From JAAELZ01 sp965237485 (GTDB taxonomy: Bacteria > Pseudomonadota > Gammaproteobacteria > Arenicellales > Poriferihabitantaceae), in NCBI GenBank assembly GCA_965237485.1, contig CBDEFQ010000005.1, positions 42,561 to 106,560 of the forward strand: DNA of 64,000 nucleotides, written 5' to 3'. A model generated the notes under the pieces. That model made no database searches. It saw nothing but the letters and a program-made list of their open reading frames with translations, and was not told the origin of the DNA. Each line of letters starts with the position of its first letter. The stretch's first letter is position 1. Both the position numbers and the translations under genes were made by a program. Positions 17,314 through 26,336 of the stretch are shown here, in pieces.

Positions 17314-17727
17314 CTACGTGATAGCTCGGGATTTAACAATGCTATCCAACACGCCATTAACGTACTTATAACCTTGCTCAGAACAAAACAGTTTTGAAAT
17401 TTCGATTCCCTCGTTTAAAACAACGCTATGCGGGATATCAGTTTCATAGATAAGTTCGTAGGCGCCCACCCTAAGAATAGCCTTCTCTAAAGGGTCGATA
17501 TTCATAATGGGGCGATCAAGATGCGTGCCGACCAGTGCGTCGATTTCTTTGATGTTGCTGGTAATTCCTTTTAGCATTTTGCCAAAGTATTCTAAGTATC
17601 GACCGGTAAGGCGATCATCAAATATAAAGCTTCTGCGAATGCTGTCAGCATCTTGCTTGGTGATGTCCCACTGATATAAGGCTTGCACGACATTACGTCG
17701 TGCTAGATGTCGGCCGCTAGTTGCCAT
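17314..17727 (-). CDS. nusB: Transcription antitermination factor NusB
   Basis: A 137-residue all-helical RNA-binding protein that, with NusE, acts in antitermination of rRNA transcription. The N-terminal RRNVVQALYQWDI motif and the C-terminal YKYVNGVLDSIVK are typical. The usual place after ribH is kept, with a 59-base gap. Length is normal for the family. Confidence 0.95.
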   Translation of the reverse strand: MATSGRHLARRNVVQALYQWDITKQDADSIRRSFIFDDRLTGRYLEYFGKMLKGITSNIKEIDALVGTHLDRPIMNIDPLEKAILRVGAYELIYETDIPHSVVLNEGIEISKLFCSEQGYKYVNGVLDSIVKSRAIT

Positions 17728-17786
17728 TACAAGCTCGCATTGTTAAAGAACCTATTATCGAACGCAGACACTCAGCCTGCACCAGC

Positions 17787-18260
17787 TTAGGAAGACTGCT
17801 TGATCTCGTCCAGTACGTTAATCATTTCAAGTGCAGCAATCGCAGCCTCTGTACCTTTGTTACCGGCTTTAGTACCCGCTCGCTCAATCGCTTGCTCGAT
17901 AGTATCTACCGTTAGTACGCCAAAAATTACAGGAATTGAATACGCAGTTGCTAAATGGGCTACGCCGCCTGCGCATTCACCTGCGACGATATCAAAGTGG
18001 GGCGTCGCACCGCGAATTACCGCGCCTAAAGTAATGATGGCGTCGTAACGCTCGGTTTCGATCATCGCCTTAGCTGCCGTTGGAATTTCAAACGCACCTG
18101 GCACCCACGCGCAGTGGATGTTGTCTGAGTTCACACCGTGGCGAACCAATAAGTCTTGTGCACCCTTTAGTAAACCGTCGGTAATAAACTCGTTAAACCT
18201 GCCCGCGACAATACCGAATTTAACGTCGCCCGCAACCAGTGAACCTTTAATTTCTTTCAT
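17787..18260 (-). CDS. ribH: 6,7-dimethyl-8-ribityllumazine synthase
   Basis: Penultimate enzyme of riboflavin synthesis; it condenses the ribityl pyrimidine with 3,4-dihydroxy-2-butanone 4-phosphate. The start chosen is the ATG at 18260 (MKEIKGS), giving 157 residues, the usual length. The reading frame stays open upstream to 18401 but that part is non-homologous and overlaps ribBX. Motifs FNEFITDGLLKGA, VPGAFEIP, GAVIRGATPHFD (catalytic His) and FGVLTVDTIEQA are all present. It overlaps the end of ribBX by 14 bases. Confidence 0.95.
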   Translation of the reverse strand: MKEIKGSLVAGDVKFGIVAGRFNEFITDGLLKGAQDLLVRHGVNSDNIHCAWVPGAFEIPTAAKAMIETERYDAIITLGAVIRGATPHFDIVAGECAGGVAHLATAYSIPVIFGVLTVDTIEQAIERAGTKAGNKGTEAAIAALEMINVLDEIKQSS

Positions 18261-19425
18261 TTTGTTTCCACTTTTCATAACTTTCATACTCTGGGAGATA
18301 CTCACTGATCTCCAAACCGAAACCAGATAATGCATAAGCCTTTCTCTCTCGCCCCAATACAGCGAGTTTACCCACGCCCTGATCTGCCAATATTTGCCCA
18401 CCCGCGCCTAACATACGTAGAGATTTATTTAGTTCACCGTTTTTATTGCTGGTTTTTGGGACATCTCCGCTACGTGCATCTGAGCGTTCATGGTTTTGCA
18501 TACGGGATACCAGCTCATCTTTATGCTCATTATACGCTAATAAGGTTAATACGCCCTGCCCCGATTCGGCGATCGCTTTCATGCTGTCATCTATGCTCCA
18601 AGTAGATCGGTTTTCTGGGGTGACGACCATATCAAATAACCCGCGATGTACGTGAACACGTACCAAACTAGTGGAGTCTGCTCGTACATCTCCATAACTA
18701 AGCGCCATGTGGACATCGCCTTCTACTTGGTCTTCGTACACGGTTGCAGTAAATTCACCATATGCAGTATTTAGCTTAGACTGTTCGACTCGCGCCACAG
18801 TTGGGTCGTTCTTCATGCGGTATTCGATTAAATCTGCAATCGTGCCAACTTTAAGACCATGCTCTTTCGCGTAGGGTATTAAGTCAGATAGCCGAGCCAT
18901 GGTGCCATCAGGTTTCAGAATTTCACATATCACGCTCGCCGGCTCATAACCCGCAAGCCGCGCCATATCTACGCCCGCCTCTGTGTGCCCGGCTCTGGTC
19001 AAAACACCACCGGGGCGCGCTTTGATTGGAAATATATGCCCCGGCATGACGATATCGGCGGGTACAGCATTGCGCTTAACTGCCGCGCGAATGGTCGTAG
19101 CTCTGTCTCCGGCTGAAATGCCTGTCGTGACGCCTTCTGCAGCTTCTATGGAAATTGTGAATGCGGTCGAAAATCGTGCATTATTCATGCTAACCATCAA
19201 CGGCAAATCAAGCTGTTGGCTGCGTTCTTCGGTGATCGTCAAGCAAATTAAGCCGCGGCCATGTGTGGCCATAAAGTTAATAGCATCGTCAGTCACACAA
19301 TCTGCAGCAATGAGCAAGTCACCCTCGTTTTCACGGTCTTCATCATCAACTAACACCACCATTTTACCTTGCCGATAGTCGGCTAGGATGTCTTTTATTG
19401 GGTCGATTTTAAGTTGTTCAGACAT
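18247..19425 (-). CDS. ribB: 3,4-dihydroxy-2-butanone 4-phosphate synthase with degenerate GTP-cyclohydrolase-II-like domain
   Basis: A 392-residue protein. The N-terminal half (about 1-205) is a complete RibB: DDEDRENEGDLLIAA and HTEAGVDMARLAG carry the catalytic acids and histidine. The C-terminal half has the fold of GTP cyclohydrolase II, but the zinc cysteines (CxxxxxxCxC) and the EGRGIGL loop are missing; the equivalent region reads VHRGLFDMVVTPENR and LLAYNEHKDEL. This variant, described as RibBX, is common in proteobacteria. GTP cyclohydrolase II must come from another gene. It is third in the nrdR-ribD-ribE-ribBX-ribH string. Confidence 0.93.
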   Translation of the reverse strand: MSEQLKIDPIKDILADYRQGKMVVLVDDEDRENEGDLLIAADCVTDDAINFMATHGRGLICLTITEERSQQLDLPLMVSMNNARFSTAFTISIEAAEGVTTGISAGDRATTIRAAVKRNAVPADIVMPGHIFPIKARPGGVLTRAGHTEAGVDMARLAGYEPASVICEILKPDGTMARLSDLIPYAKEHGLKVGTIADLIEYRMKNDPTVARVEQSKLNTAYGEFTATVYEDQVEGDVHMALSYGDVRADSTSLVRVHVHRGLFDMVVTPENRSTWSIDDSMKAIAESGQGVLTLLAYNEHKDELVSRMQNHERSDARSGDVPKTSNKNGELNKSLRMLGAGGQILADQGVGKLAVLGRERKAYALSGFGLEISEYLPEYESYEKWKQNERN

Positions 19426-19449
19426 AGTACAAATTAGTCATAAAAAGAG

Positions 19450-20070
19450 CTAACTATTACGAGTTTCGTAGGTGCGCATTCTATCAAGATATCGCGCGAT
19501 TACATCAATTTCTATGTGCGCTTCACAGCCTATTTGCAAGGCACCTAATGAGGTAACTTGGAGTGTGTGAGGAACCAATGTGACCGATATAATGCTGTGG
19601 TCAGCATCATCGCTTACAATACGGTTAGTGGTTAAGCTGACTCCATTAATGCAAATGGAGCCTTTATTAGCGACAAACTTCGCCAGCGCAGCAGGTACGC
19701 GAAAATGCATTTCGGTTGCATCACCTTGATCAATTACGTCAACAACTTGGCCTAATCCATCTACGTGACCCGTTACTAAATGACCACCTAGCGGTGTTGA
19801 TAAATTCAATGCGAGTTCTAAATTGACATCTTGCCCTTCTTCCCAAGCGCCGATATTGGTTTTGGTCAAGCTTTCCAAAGAAACATCGAAACTACCTAAA
19901 CCCGCGTTATTTTCTACAACCGTTAAACACGCACCGTTAACCGCCACACTGTCGCCAATTTGGATGTTTTCGATCTCCAAAGAAGATAAATCTATCACTA
20001 AGCGACAACCTTGTTCATCGATGCGATGCTGTTTAATAGTGCCAAGCGCTTGAACGATTCCGGTGAACAT
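19450..20070 (-). CDS. ribE: Riboflavin synthase (alpha subunit)
   Basis: Final enzyme of the pathway: two lumazine molecules give riboflavin and a pyrimidine. The protein is 206 residues with two lumazine-binding repeats: MFTGIVQALG...GDSVAVNGACLTV in the first and GHVDGLGQV...GSICINGVSLT in the second. The C-terminal YLDRMRT is normal. It is 7 bases downstream of ribD and 24 bases upstream of ribBX. Confidence 0.95.
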   Translation of the reverse strand: MFTGIVQALGTIKQHRIDEQGCRLVIDLSSLEIENIQIGDSVAVNGACLTVVENNAGLGSFDVSLESLTKTNIGAWEEGQDVNLELALNLSTPLGGHLVTGHVDGLGQVVDVIDQGDATEMHFRVPAALAKFVANKGSICINGVSLTTNRIVSDDADHSIISVTLVPHTLQVTSLGALQIGCEAHIEIDVIARYLDRMRTYETRNS

Positions 20071-20077
20071 TGATTTT

Positions 20078-21193
20078 TCAGGCTAAGGTCAGCTTTAAAT
20101 CGCGGCCTATCATCCGCGTGTCTTTGATTTCAAATGATAGTTTATCAGCCATCGCTAACAACCCAGTGGTTTTAAATGCGTTACGTGCATCGCTACCCAG
20201 AATATCCGGCGCCATATAAACAATAATCTCATCGACTAAACCTTGTTGTATAAACGCACCTGACAACGTCGCCCCTGCCTCCACCAACAGTTGGTTAATT
20301 TCGCGTTTTGCCAATTCAGTAAGTGCGGCAAATAAATCAATTTTGTTATTTTCGCAAAGTGGTGCTTCAAATACTTCGACTGACGTCGCTGCTCGGTTTT
20401 GATTCCCCGTAGCAGGGCCTTGAGCTTGCATAATCAAGGTGCGGCCTACTTCGTTTAACATCTTCGCACTAGAAGGCATTCTCCCTTGGGTATCCAAGAC
20501 CACTCGCAATGGCTGGCGCTTTACCTCATCAATACGTGCTGTCATTTTCGGGTCATCCGCTAAAACGGTATCAATGCCCGTTAGCACCGCACCGGCTTCT
20601 AACCGAAGACGATGAACATCCTCTCGAGCTTGTTGTGAAGTAATCCACTGGCTTTCACCATTTGCCATCGCTGTATGGCCATCTAGGCTCATGGCTATTT
20701 TTAACTGTACAAAGGGCCGATTGGTGCGCATACGGTGAAAAAATGCCCGATTCATTTGCAGTGCCTCGGCCTCACCCACACCGACCTGAACTTCAATACC
20801 TGCCTGCTTGAGCGCTTTAATACCGTTTCCCGCGACTAGTGGATTGGCATCCAAGGTTGCCACCACAACCCGCGTTGGCGCTGCATTAATTAATGCTTCT
20901 GTACAGGGGCCAGTTCTACCCGTGTGGCAACAAGGCTCTAAGCTCACGTATACCGTGGCACCGCGAACTTCACCTACAGTATTGAGCGCATTAATTTCCG
21001 CATGTGGACCACCTGCAGGAGAAGTAAATCCTTCGCCAACAATTTGCTGATCTTTGACAATTACACAGCCTACATGAGGGTTTGGTTGACTATCGTAGCG
21101 CCCGTGCTTAGCCAAATTAAGTGCATGGGCCATATACTTGGCATCAACAATAGATTGTTGTTTACCGGAATCGGCAGCTTCAATGACCGTCAT
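20078..21193 (-). CDS. ribD: Bifunctional riboflavin deaminase/reductase
   Basis: A 371-residue enzyme for the second and third steps of riboflavin synthesis. The N-terminal cytidine-deaminase-fold domain carries the zinc site: GGPHAEINAL plus EPCCHTGRTGPC. The C-terminal reductase domain (about 160-371) has KIAMSLDGHTAM and VEAGATLSGAFI. It starts 22 bases after the nrdR stop. Confidence 0.95.
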   Translation of the reverse strand: MTVIEAADSGKQQSIVDAKYMAHALNLAKHGRYDSQPNPHVGCVIVKDQQIVGEGFTSPAGGPHAEINALNTVGEVRGATVYVSLEPCCHTGRTGPCTEALINAAPTRVVVATLDANPLVAGNGIKALKQAGIEVQVGVGEAEALQMNRAFFHRMRTNRPFVQLKIAMSLDGHTAMANGESQWITSQQAREDVHRLRLEAGAVLTGIDTVLADDPKMTARIDEVKRQPLRVVLDTQGRMPSSAKMLNEVGRTLIMQAQGPATGNQNRAATSVEVFEAPLCENNKIDLFAALTELAKREINQLLVEAGATLSGAFIQQGLVDEIIVYMAPDILGSDARNAFKTTGLLAMADKLSFEIKDTRMIGRDLKLTLA

Positions 21194-21215
21194 CAGTAGG
21201 CAATTTAATGAAAGT

Positions 21216-21734
21216 CTAAGCCCGCTTAGGTCGTGGCTTTGGAATAATTTTTAATTCAGCCGAGACGCTAGGTTCTGCGGGCAATACATCTTTGAGTTTT
21301 TGCACCAATTCGTTGAATTCATCTAAATCCTGGAAGCGTCGATATACGGAAGCGAAGCGCACATAGGCCACCTCATCCAACTCACGCAGTTCATCCATCA
21401 CGATTGCGCCAATTTCTTGGGTGCGAATTTCATCTTCTCCCGAAAACGAAAATTTACGTAACAAGCGTTGGATAGCTGATTTGATTTGTTCTTGATTGAT
21501 GGGCCGCTTTTGAAGAGCGATAGAGAAGCCATCACGCAGCTTTTGTTCGCTAAATTTTTCATGTTTACCGTCAGATTTAATCACCTGGGGCAAGTGCAGT
21601 TCAACGCGCTCGTAGGTTGTGTATCGCTCAGAACAATCTTGGCAAACACGACGCCTACGTACGGTTTCACCAGAATCACTTTCACGTGAATCAATCACTC
21701 GGGTATCTTCAGACTGGCAAAATGGGCAGCGCAT
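21216..21734 (-). CDS. nrdR: Transcriptional repressor NrdR
   Basis: A 172-residue zinc-ribbon, ATP-cone repressor of ribonucleotide reductase genes. The ribbon cysteines are CPFC (3-6) and CQDC (31-34), and the basic RRRRVC loop precedes the second pair. The ATP-cone domain (about 49-139) follows. The C-terminal tail (LKIIPKPRPKRA) is slightly longer than usual. It probably heads the rib-nusB-pgpA string. No NrdR box was searched in detail. Confidence 0.95.
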   Translation of the reverse strand: MRCPFCQSEDTRVIDSRESDSGETVRRRRVCQDCSERYTTYERVELHLPQVIKSDGKHEKFSEQKLRDGFSIALQKRPINQEQIKSAIQRLLRKFSFSGEDEIRTQEIGAIVMDELRELDEVAYVRFASVYRRFQDLDEFNELVQKLKDVLPAEPSVSAELKIIPKPRPKRA

Positions 21735-21770
21735 AGTTCGAGATTAACTCAAAATGCTTTAAAAAGTGCT

Positions 21771-22781
21771 TTAGACTAGTGCCTTTACGTCATCTTCCTC
21801 TTTTTCAGCTGGCATCATGTGTTCGCGCTGAATGCCTAGTGCCAATACAGACGGACTGGCTACATAAATTGAGGAATAGGTACCCACTAATACGCCCATT
21901 GCTAATGCGATTGAAAAGCCGCGCAGCACTTCGCCGCCAAAAATAAGCAGTGTTAACACCACTAGCATCGTCGTCACCGAAGTAAGGATGGTTCGAGGCA
22001 GTGTATCGTTGATCGCAGAATTAAGCACAAATACCCGATCTCCCTTACGCTTCTTCCTAAAGTTTTCTCGAATACGGTCGAACACCACAATGGTGTCGTT
22101 CAAGGAATAACCGATCACCGCGAGCACCGCAGCCAGCACTGACAAAGTAAACTCAAATTGAGATAGTGCAAACGCACCCAAAGTAATAATAACGTCGTGA
22201 ACAAGCGCCAGCACAGAGCCCACCGAAAACTGCCAGCGAAATCGAAACGCAACGTAAACGAGTATGCCAATCAGCGCATAAAGCATGGCTAGGCCACCTT
22301 GGTTGGCCAATTCTTCACCTACTTGCGGGCCAACAAACTCAACTCGACGCATTTGCAAAGAACAATCTCCAATAACTGAGTCTTTAATGCATTGCTGCAC
22401 GCCTTCGGCGCCTTCGACATTAGTTGAAAGCACCTCCTTGTCATCCGCACGTAAGGTTTCCATAATTTTAACGCTAAGGCCCACCGCATTTTCTGTGTCA
22501 GTAGACGGAAGGCGAATCAGCACATCCTTTGCGGTGCCAAAATGCTGCACTATTGCATCTTCTATTTGTGCGTTGGCTAGTGACGAGCGAACTTGCTGTA
22601 CTTCGACTGGCCCATCGTAGCCCACTTCTACTAGGGTGCCACCGGTAAAATCGATTCCAAAGTTCAAACCGCGTATCACTAAAGCAGCAATACTGATCAC
22701 AATGAGTGCGGTAGAAAAGATCAAGGCGATCCTGCGCTTTCCCAGAAAATCTATATTGGTTGCTTTGTTAAATATTTGCAT
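21771..22781 (-). CDS. secF: Protein translocase subunit SecF
   Basis: A 336-residue inner-membrane protein, partner of SecD in proton-driven protein export. Six transmembrane segments are expected; the first (about 17-37), the following NFGIDFTGGTLVEV motif and the cytoplasmic GYSLNDTIVVFDRIRENFRK motif are diagnostic. The insert before TM2 (GAEGVQQCIKDSVIGDCS) is a periplasmic loop with two cysteines. It lies 14 bases after secD in the same operon. Confidence 0.95.
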   Translation of the reverse strand: MQIFNKATNIDFLGKRRIALIFSTALIVISIAALVIRGLNFGIDFTGGTLVEVGYDGPVEVQQVRSSLANAQIEDAIVQHFGTAKDVLIRLPSTDTENAVGLSVKIMETLRADDKEVLSTNVEGAEGVQQCIKDSVIGDCSLQMRRVEFVGPQVGEELANQGGLAMLYALIGILVYVAFRFRWQFSVGSVLALVHDVIITLGAFALSQFEFTLSVLAAVLAVIGYSLNDTIVVFDRIRENFRKKRKGDRVFVLNSAINDTLPRTILTSVTTMLVVLTLLIFGGEVLRGFSIALAMGVLVGTYSSIYVASPSVLALGIQREHMMPAEKEEDDVKALV

Positions 22782-22795
22782 AGGAATAATTTACT

Positions 22796-24676
22796 TTATA
22801 TCGCTAATTTGTCGACTTTCTTACCGCCGTAGATCAAGTTAATAATCCCACGGCTGACTACAATAGCGGTAAACATTGAAGTAATGATACCGATACTCAG
22901 AGTCACGGCAAAACCCTTTATTGGGCCGGTACCAAAGGCAAACAACACTGCCGCAGCAATCAAGGTAGTTACATTGGCGTCAAATATGGTCCAAAAAGCG
23001 CGGGCATAGCCTTGGTCAATACTGGCTGAAGGCGAATTACCATTGCGCAGTTCTTCACGTATACGCTCAAATATCAGTACATTGGCATCCACGGCCATAC
23101 CGACAGTCAGCACTATTCCCGCTACGCCAGGTAGGGTTAATGTCGCTTGAAAAAGCGACAGCACCGCGACTATCAACACTAAATTTAACACCAATGCTAT
23201 ATCGGCAACCAAGCCAAATACACGGTAATAAATAGCCATAAACACTAGAACTAACGCTAAACCTACAAGCACTGAAATAAACCCTTGCTTGATATTATCT
23301 TTACCAAGGCTAGGGCCAACTGTGCGTTCTTCGATGATTTCTATCGGCGCCGCTAATGCGCCAGCACGTAACATCAAGGATAGGTCTCGCGCTTCGCCTA
23401 TGCCATCTAAACCAGAAATTTGAAAGCGTTTACCTAATTGATCTCTAATAACAGGCGCGGTGATCACTTCTTCTAACTTACGCGAAATGCGTACAGGTTG
23501 CCCCTGCGTGTCTAAAATAACTGCGCCATTAGCATCTTTCTGAGTTTCAGTAATCGTTTCTAAATAAACTACCGCCATGCGGTTGCCAATATTCTTTCCT
23601 GTTACTTCCCGATTTGCACGTTCACCTTTGCCGTCTAAGGTGATATTGACGATCGGTCCACCATTTTGGGTATCTATGCTGGCCTGCGCATCAACTATAT
23701 TGTCGCCAGAATAGATCAAATCATTTTTAAGCAAAATTAGGCGGCCATCGCGCTGCTCATACAAACGCGCACCTGCAGGCGCTATATTTGAAGCTACAGC
23801 GCTACTATTGCGCTGTTCATCGACCATACGCATTTCAAGTGTAGCGGCTCTTCCTAGAATACGTTTTGCCCGGGCGGTATCTTGCACGCCTGGCAATTGC
23901 ACTACAATTCGGTTATCGCCTTGTTGCTGAACGATGGGCTCAGCCACGCCCAGCTGGTCAATTCTGTTACGTAACGAAGTCATATTTTGCTCTAGCGCAA
24001 ATTTCTTTAGATCCTTTATCTGACCATCGTCGAAATTAAAATTAAGCACATCATCTTGCACTTCTGTCGGGATATAACTCAACTCTGGCATTTCACTGCG
24101 AACGCGCTTGATCGCCTTGGCAGCATCATCTGCCTTACGTAGTACAATCTCTACTGATCCATTTTCTGCTTTTGTAACGCTGCGATAACGAACGCCTACC
24201 TTGCGTAATTGGGTTTTTACATCCGTGATCGCTCTACTCTTAGAGGTCTCAACGGCACTGTTCATATCGACTTCTAGTAAAAAGTGTACGCCACCACGCA
24301 AATCTAAACCCAAATACATAGGTGAGATGCCCAGATTAGTAATCCATTGAGGGGCAGCGGACAGCAGCGTTAAGGCGTTAGTATAACTGCGCCCCAAACC
24401 CTTGCTAATCGCATCGCGGGCTATAAGTTGCTGTTCGGTGTCGGTGAACCTAGCTTCTACACTGCCGCCCTTATAATTTACGGAAATAGCTTCAATATTT
24501 TGGGACTGCAAAATACTTTCCACTTCAAGCACAACAGTAGACTCAATAGACAAGCCTCTTGAACCACGTATTTGAATGCCCGGATCATTACCAAACAAGT
24601 TTGGGAAAGCATAAAATGCGCCCGAAATAATCACCAAGACGATTAATAAATACTTCCAAGTTGGGTATCTATTCAT
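22796..24676 (-). CDS. secD: Protein translocase subunit SecD
   Basis: A 626-residue inner-membrane protein that pulls translocated chains out of SecYEG. It has one N-terminal helix, the large periplasmic P1 domain starting with GLDLRGGVHFLLEVD, then five helices. The motif GMAVDANVLIFERIREELRNG near residue 530 is the SecD signature, with the proton-path Asp in DANV. Length matches proteobacterial SecD. It sits between yajC and secF, as usual. Confidence 0.96.
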   Translation of the reverse strand: MNRYPTWKYLLIVLVIISGAFYAFPNLFGNDPGIQIRGSRGLSIESTVVLEVESILQSQNIEAISVNYKGGSVEARFTDTEQQLIARDAISKGLGRSYTNALTLLSAAPQWITNLGISPMYLGLDLRGGVHFLLEVDMNSAVETSKSRAITDVKTQLRKVGVRYRSVTKAENGSVEIVLRKADDAAKAIKRVRSEMPELSYIPTEVQDDVLNFNFDDGQIKDLKKFALEQNMTSLRNRIDQLGVAEPIVQQQGDNRIVVQLPGVQDTARAKRILGRAATLEMRMVDEQRNSSAVASNIAPAGARLYEQRDGRLILLKNDLIYSGDNIVDAQASIDTQNGGPIVNITLDGKGERANREVTGKNIGNRMAVVYLETITETQKDANGAVILDTQGQPVRISRKLEEVITAPVIRDQLGKRFQISGLDGIGEARDLSLMLRAGALAAPIEIIEERTVGPSLGKDNIKQGFISVLVGLALVLVFMAIYYRVFGLVADIALVLNLVLIVAVLSLFQATLTLPGVAGIVLTVGMAVDANVLIFERIREELRNGNSPSASIDQGYARAFWTIFDANVTTLIAAAVLFAFGTGPIKGFAVTLSIGIITSMFTAIVVSRGIINLIYGGKKVDKLAI

Positions 24677-24734
24677 ACCAACGTTAACTCCGCTAGATTC
24701 GGCTCACCGCTTACACAGTAAGCAAGGTTACAAA

Positions 24735-25061
24735 TTAGGCCGCCTTTACAGTGCCTTTAGGCAATACTTGCGCCACTGCTGAAGCTTGCATCTTAGCCAC
24801 TACGCCTTGAGCTAAAGTGATAGATACGTTGCTATCTTTTACACTTACTATAGTGCCTAGCAATCCGCCGCTGGTAACTACTTCATCGCCTTTTTGCAGA
24901 TTTGCCACCAATTCTTTATGTTCTTTTTGGCGTTTTTGTTGTGGCCGGATCAGCAAAAAATAAAACACCACAAAAATTAACACCATGGGTAGCAGCCCCA
25001 TAAAAGTGCCCATTCCACCGGAGTCCGATTGGGCAAATGCATCAGAAATAAATATGTTCAT
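24735..25061 (-). CDS. yajC: Preprotein translocase accessory subunit YajC
   Basis: A 108-residue single-span inner-membrane protein of the SecDF-YajC complex. The hydrophobic helix (about 17-38) ends in the conserved YFLLIRPQQKRQKEH. The following GDEVVTSGGLLGTIVSV is typical. It probably opens the yajC-secD-secF operon; the usual upstream genes tgt and queA are not here, the next gene being the divergent ispB. Confidence 0.95.
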   Translation of the reverse strand: MNIFISDAFAQSDSGGMGTFMGLLPMVLIFVVFYFLLIRPQQKRQKEHKELVANLQKGDEVVTSGGLLGTIVSVKDSNVSITLAQGVVAKMQASAVAQVLPKGTVKAA

Positions 25062-25295
25062 TAATTGTTCTCTTGGGTTAGTTAAGTTCCGAACTGTGGG
25101 TGGTTAATCCAGCCCCCACAAAAACCGCGCAATTATGCCATAGCTACGTGCTAATGCGTGGATTCTCTCAAATTATTAGTAAGATTAAATTCACTGAAAA
25201 CAAGTCCAATTTTTTATTGTTTTTTTGAGCTTCCCGCAGAAAGTTTGTTGCTACAAAAATGTTTCGCTGACAGCGCCATAATATATAATCGCTCA

Positions 25296-26336
25296 ATGAA
25301 TTCGTCTGGCCAACAATCTAAGGTTATTCATCTCGCTGATGTCAGTGAATCCCGTGATAAAACACCAGATGTGTTAGGCACGGCAAACAGTTTGGTTAGT
25401 GCGGAAATAGAATCGGTGAATACCGAAATTCGTAGCCAGCTTAACTCTGATATTGCGTTAATTAATACGCTGGCAGAATACATTATTCAAAGTGGGGGCA
25501 AGCGATTACGGCCACTTATTTTGCTATTGAGTGCACGCGCTTTGAATTACACTGGCCAACAGCACATCAGTTTGGCAGCGGTTATCGAGTTTATTCACAC
25601 CGCCACATTATTACATGATGACGTGGTTGACGCGTCGGCCATGCGTCGAGGCAACCAAACAGCCAATGATATATGGGGCAACGAAGCCAGCGTCCTAGTG
25701 GGTGATTTTCTATATTCTCGTGCCTTTGAAATGATGGTGGCAGTAGACTCAATGGCGGTGATGGATGTAATGGCCAGAACCACTAACACCATTGCCGAAG
25801 GGGAAGTGATGCAGTTGCTTAATGCGCATAGCTCCAGCACCACTGAGCAAGCATACCTAGAAACGATCTACCGTAAGACGGCTTGTTTGTTTGAATCAGC
25901 GGCGAAGCTAGGCGGCCTAATTAGCGGTGCGGGGAAAGCGCAAATACAAGCTTTACAAAATTATGGAAAGTGCTTAGGTAACGCCTTTCAAATAATGGAT
26001 GACCTTTTAGATTATCAATCTAACAGTGTTCAAATGGGCAAAAACAGCGGTGATGACTTAGCCGAAGGTAAAATCACCCTGCCTTTGATAGAAGCTTTAA
26101 AGCGTGGTACTCCCGAGCAACAGCAGGTAATTATAGAGGCTATTGAAAACGGAACGCGCGAGCAGTTAGCTGCCATTCTTAAGATTGTAGAGCTCACTGG
26201 CGCGCTGGATTACTCTTTTAAGCTCGCTGAGCAACAAGTGTTATTGGCGCAAAGCGCATTGGAATGCTTACCCGAAACAAACTTTCGAACCGCCTTACAT
26301 CAACTGGCAGATTTCTCTATTAAACGTAAGTTCTAA
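25296..26336 (+). CDS. ispB: Octaprenyl-diphosphate synthase family polyprenyl synthetase
   Basis: Builds the isoprenoid side chain of ubiquinone. From the ATG at 25296 the protein is 346 residues. The frame is open further upstream, but that segment is non-homologous and contains a promoter-like cataatatataatc just before this ATG. The first Asp-rich motif LLHDDVVDAS and the second MDDLLDYQ bind the magnesium-diphosphate. GGKRLRPL is the isopentenyl site. Its stop overlaps the convergent ligase gene by four bases. Confidence 0.92.
   Translation: MNSSGQQSKVIHLADVSESRDKTPDVLGTANSLVSAEIESVNTEIRSQLNSDIALINTLAEYIIQSGGKRLRPLILLLSARALNYTGQQHISLAAVIEFIHTATLLHDDVVDASAMRRGNQTANDIWGNEASVLVGDFLYSRAFEMMVAVDSMAVMDVMARTTNTIAEGEVMQLLNAHSSSTTEQAYLETIYRKTACLFESAAKLGGLISGAGKAQIQALQNYGKCLGNAFQIMDDLLDYQSNSVQMGKNSGDDLAEGKITLPLIEALKRGTPEQQQVIIEAIENGTREQLAAILKIVELTGALDYSFKLAEQQVLLAQSALECLPETNFRTALHQLADFSIKRKF

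Noticed and set aside
18260..18401. Longer N-terminus for ribH
   Set aside because: The extra 47 residues overlap ribBX, have no lumazine synthase homology and would make the protein longer than the family.
21735..24734. FMN riboswitch or other riboswitch near the riboflavin and sec genes
   Set aside because: The rib genes follow nrdR closely and no leader long enough for an FMN riboswitch is present in the gaps.
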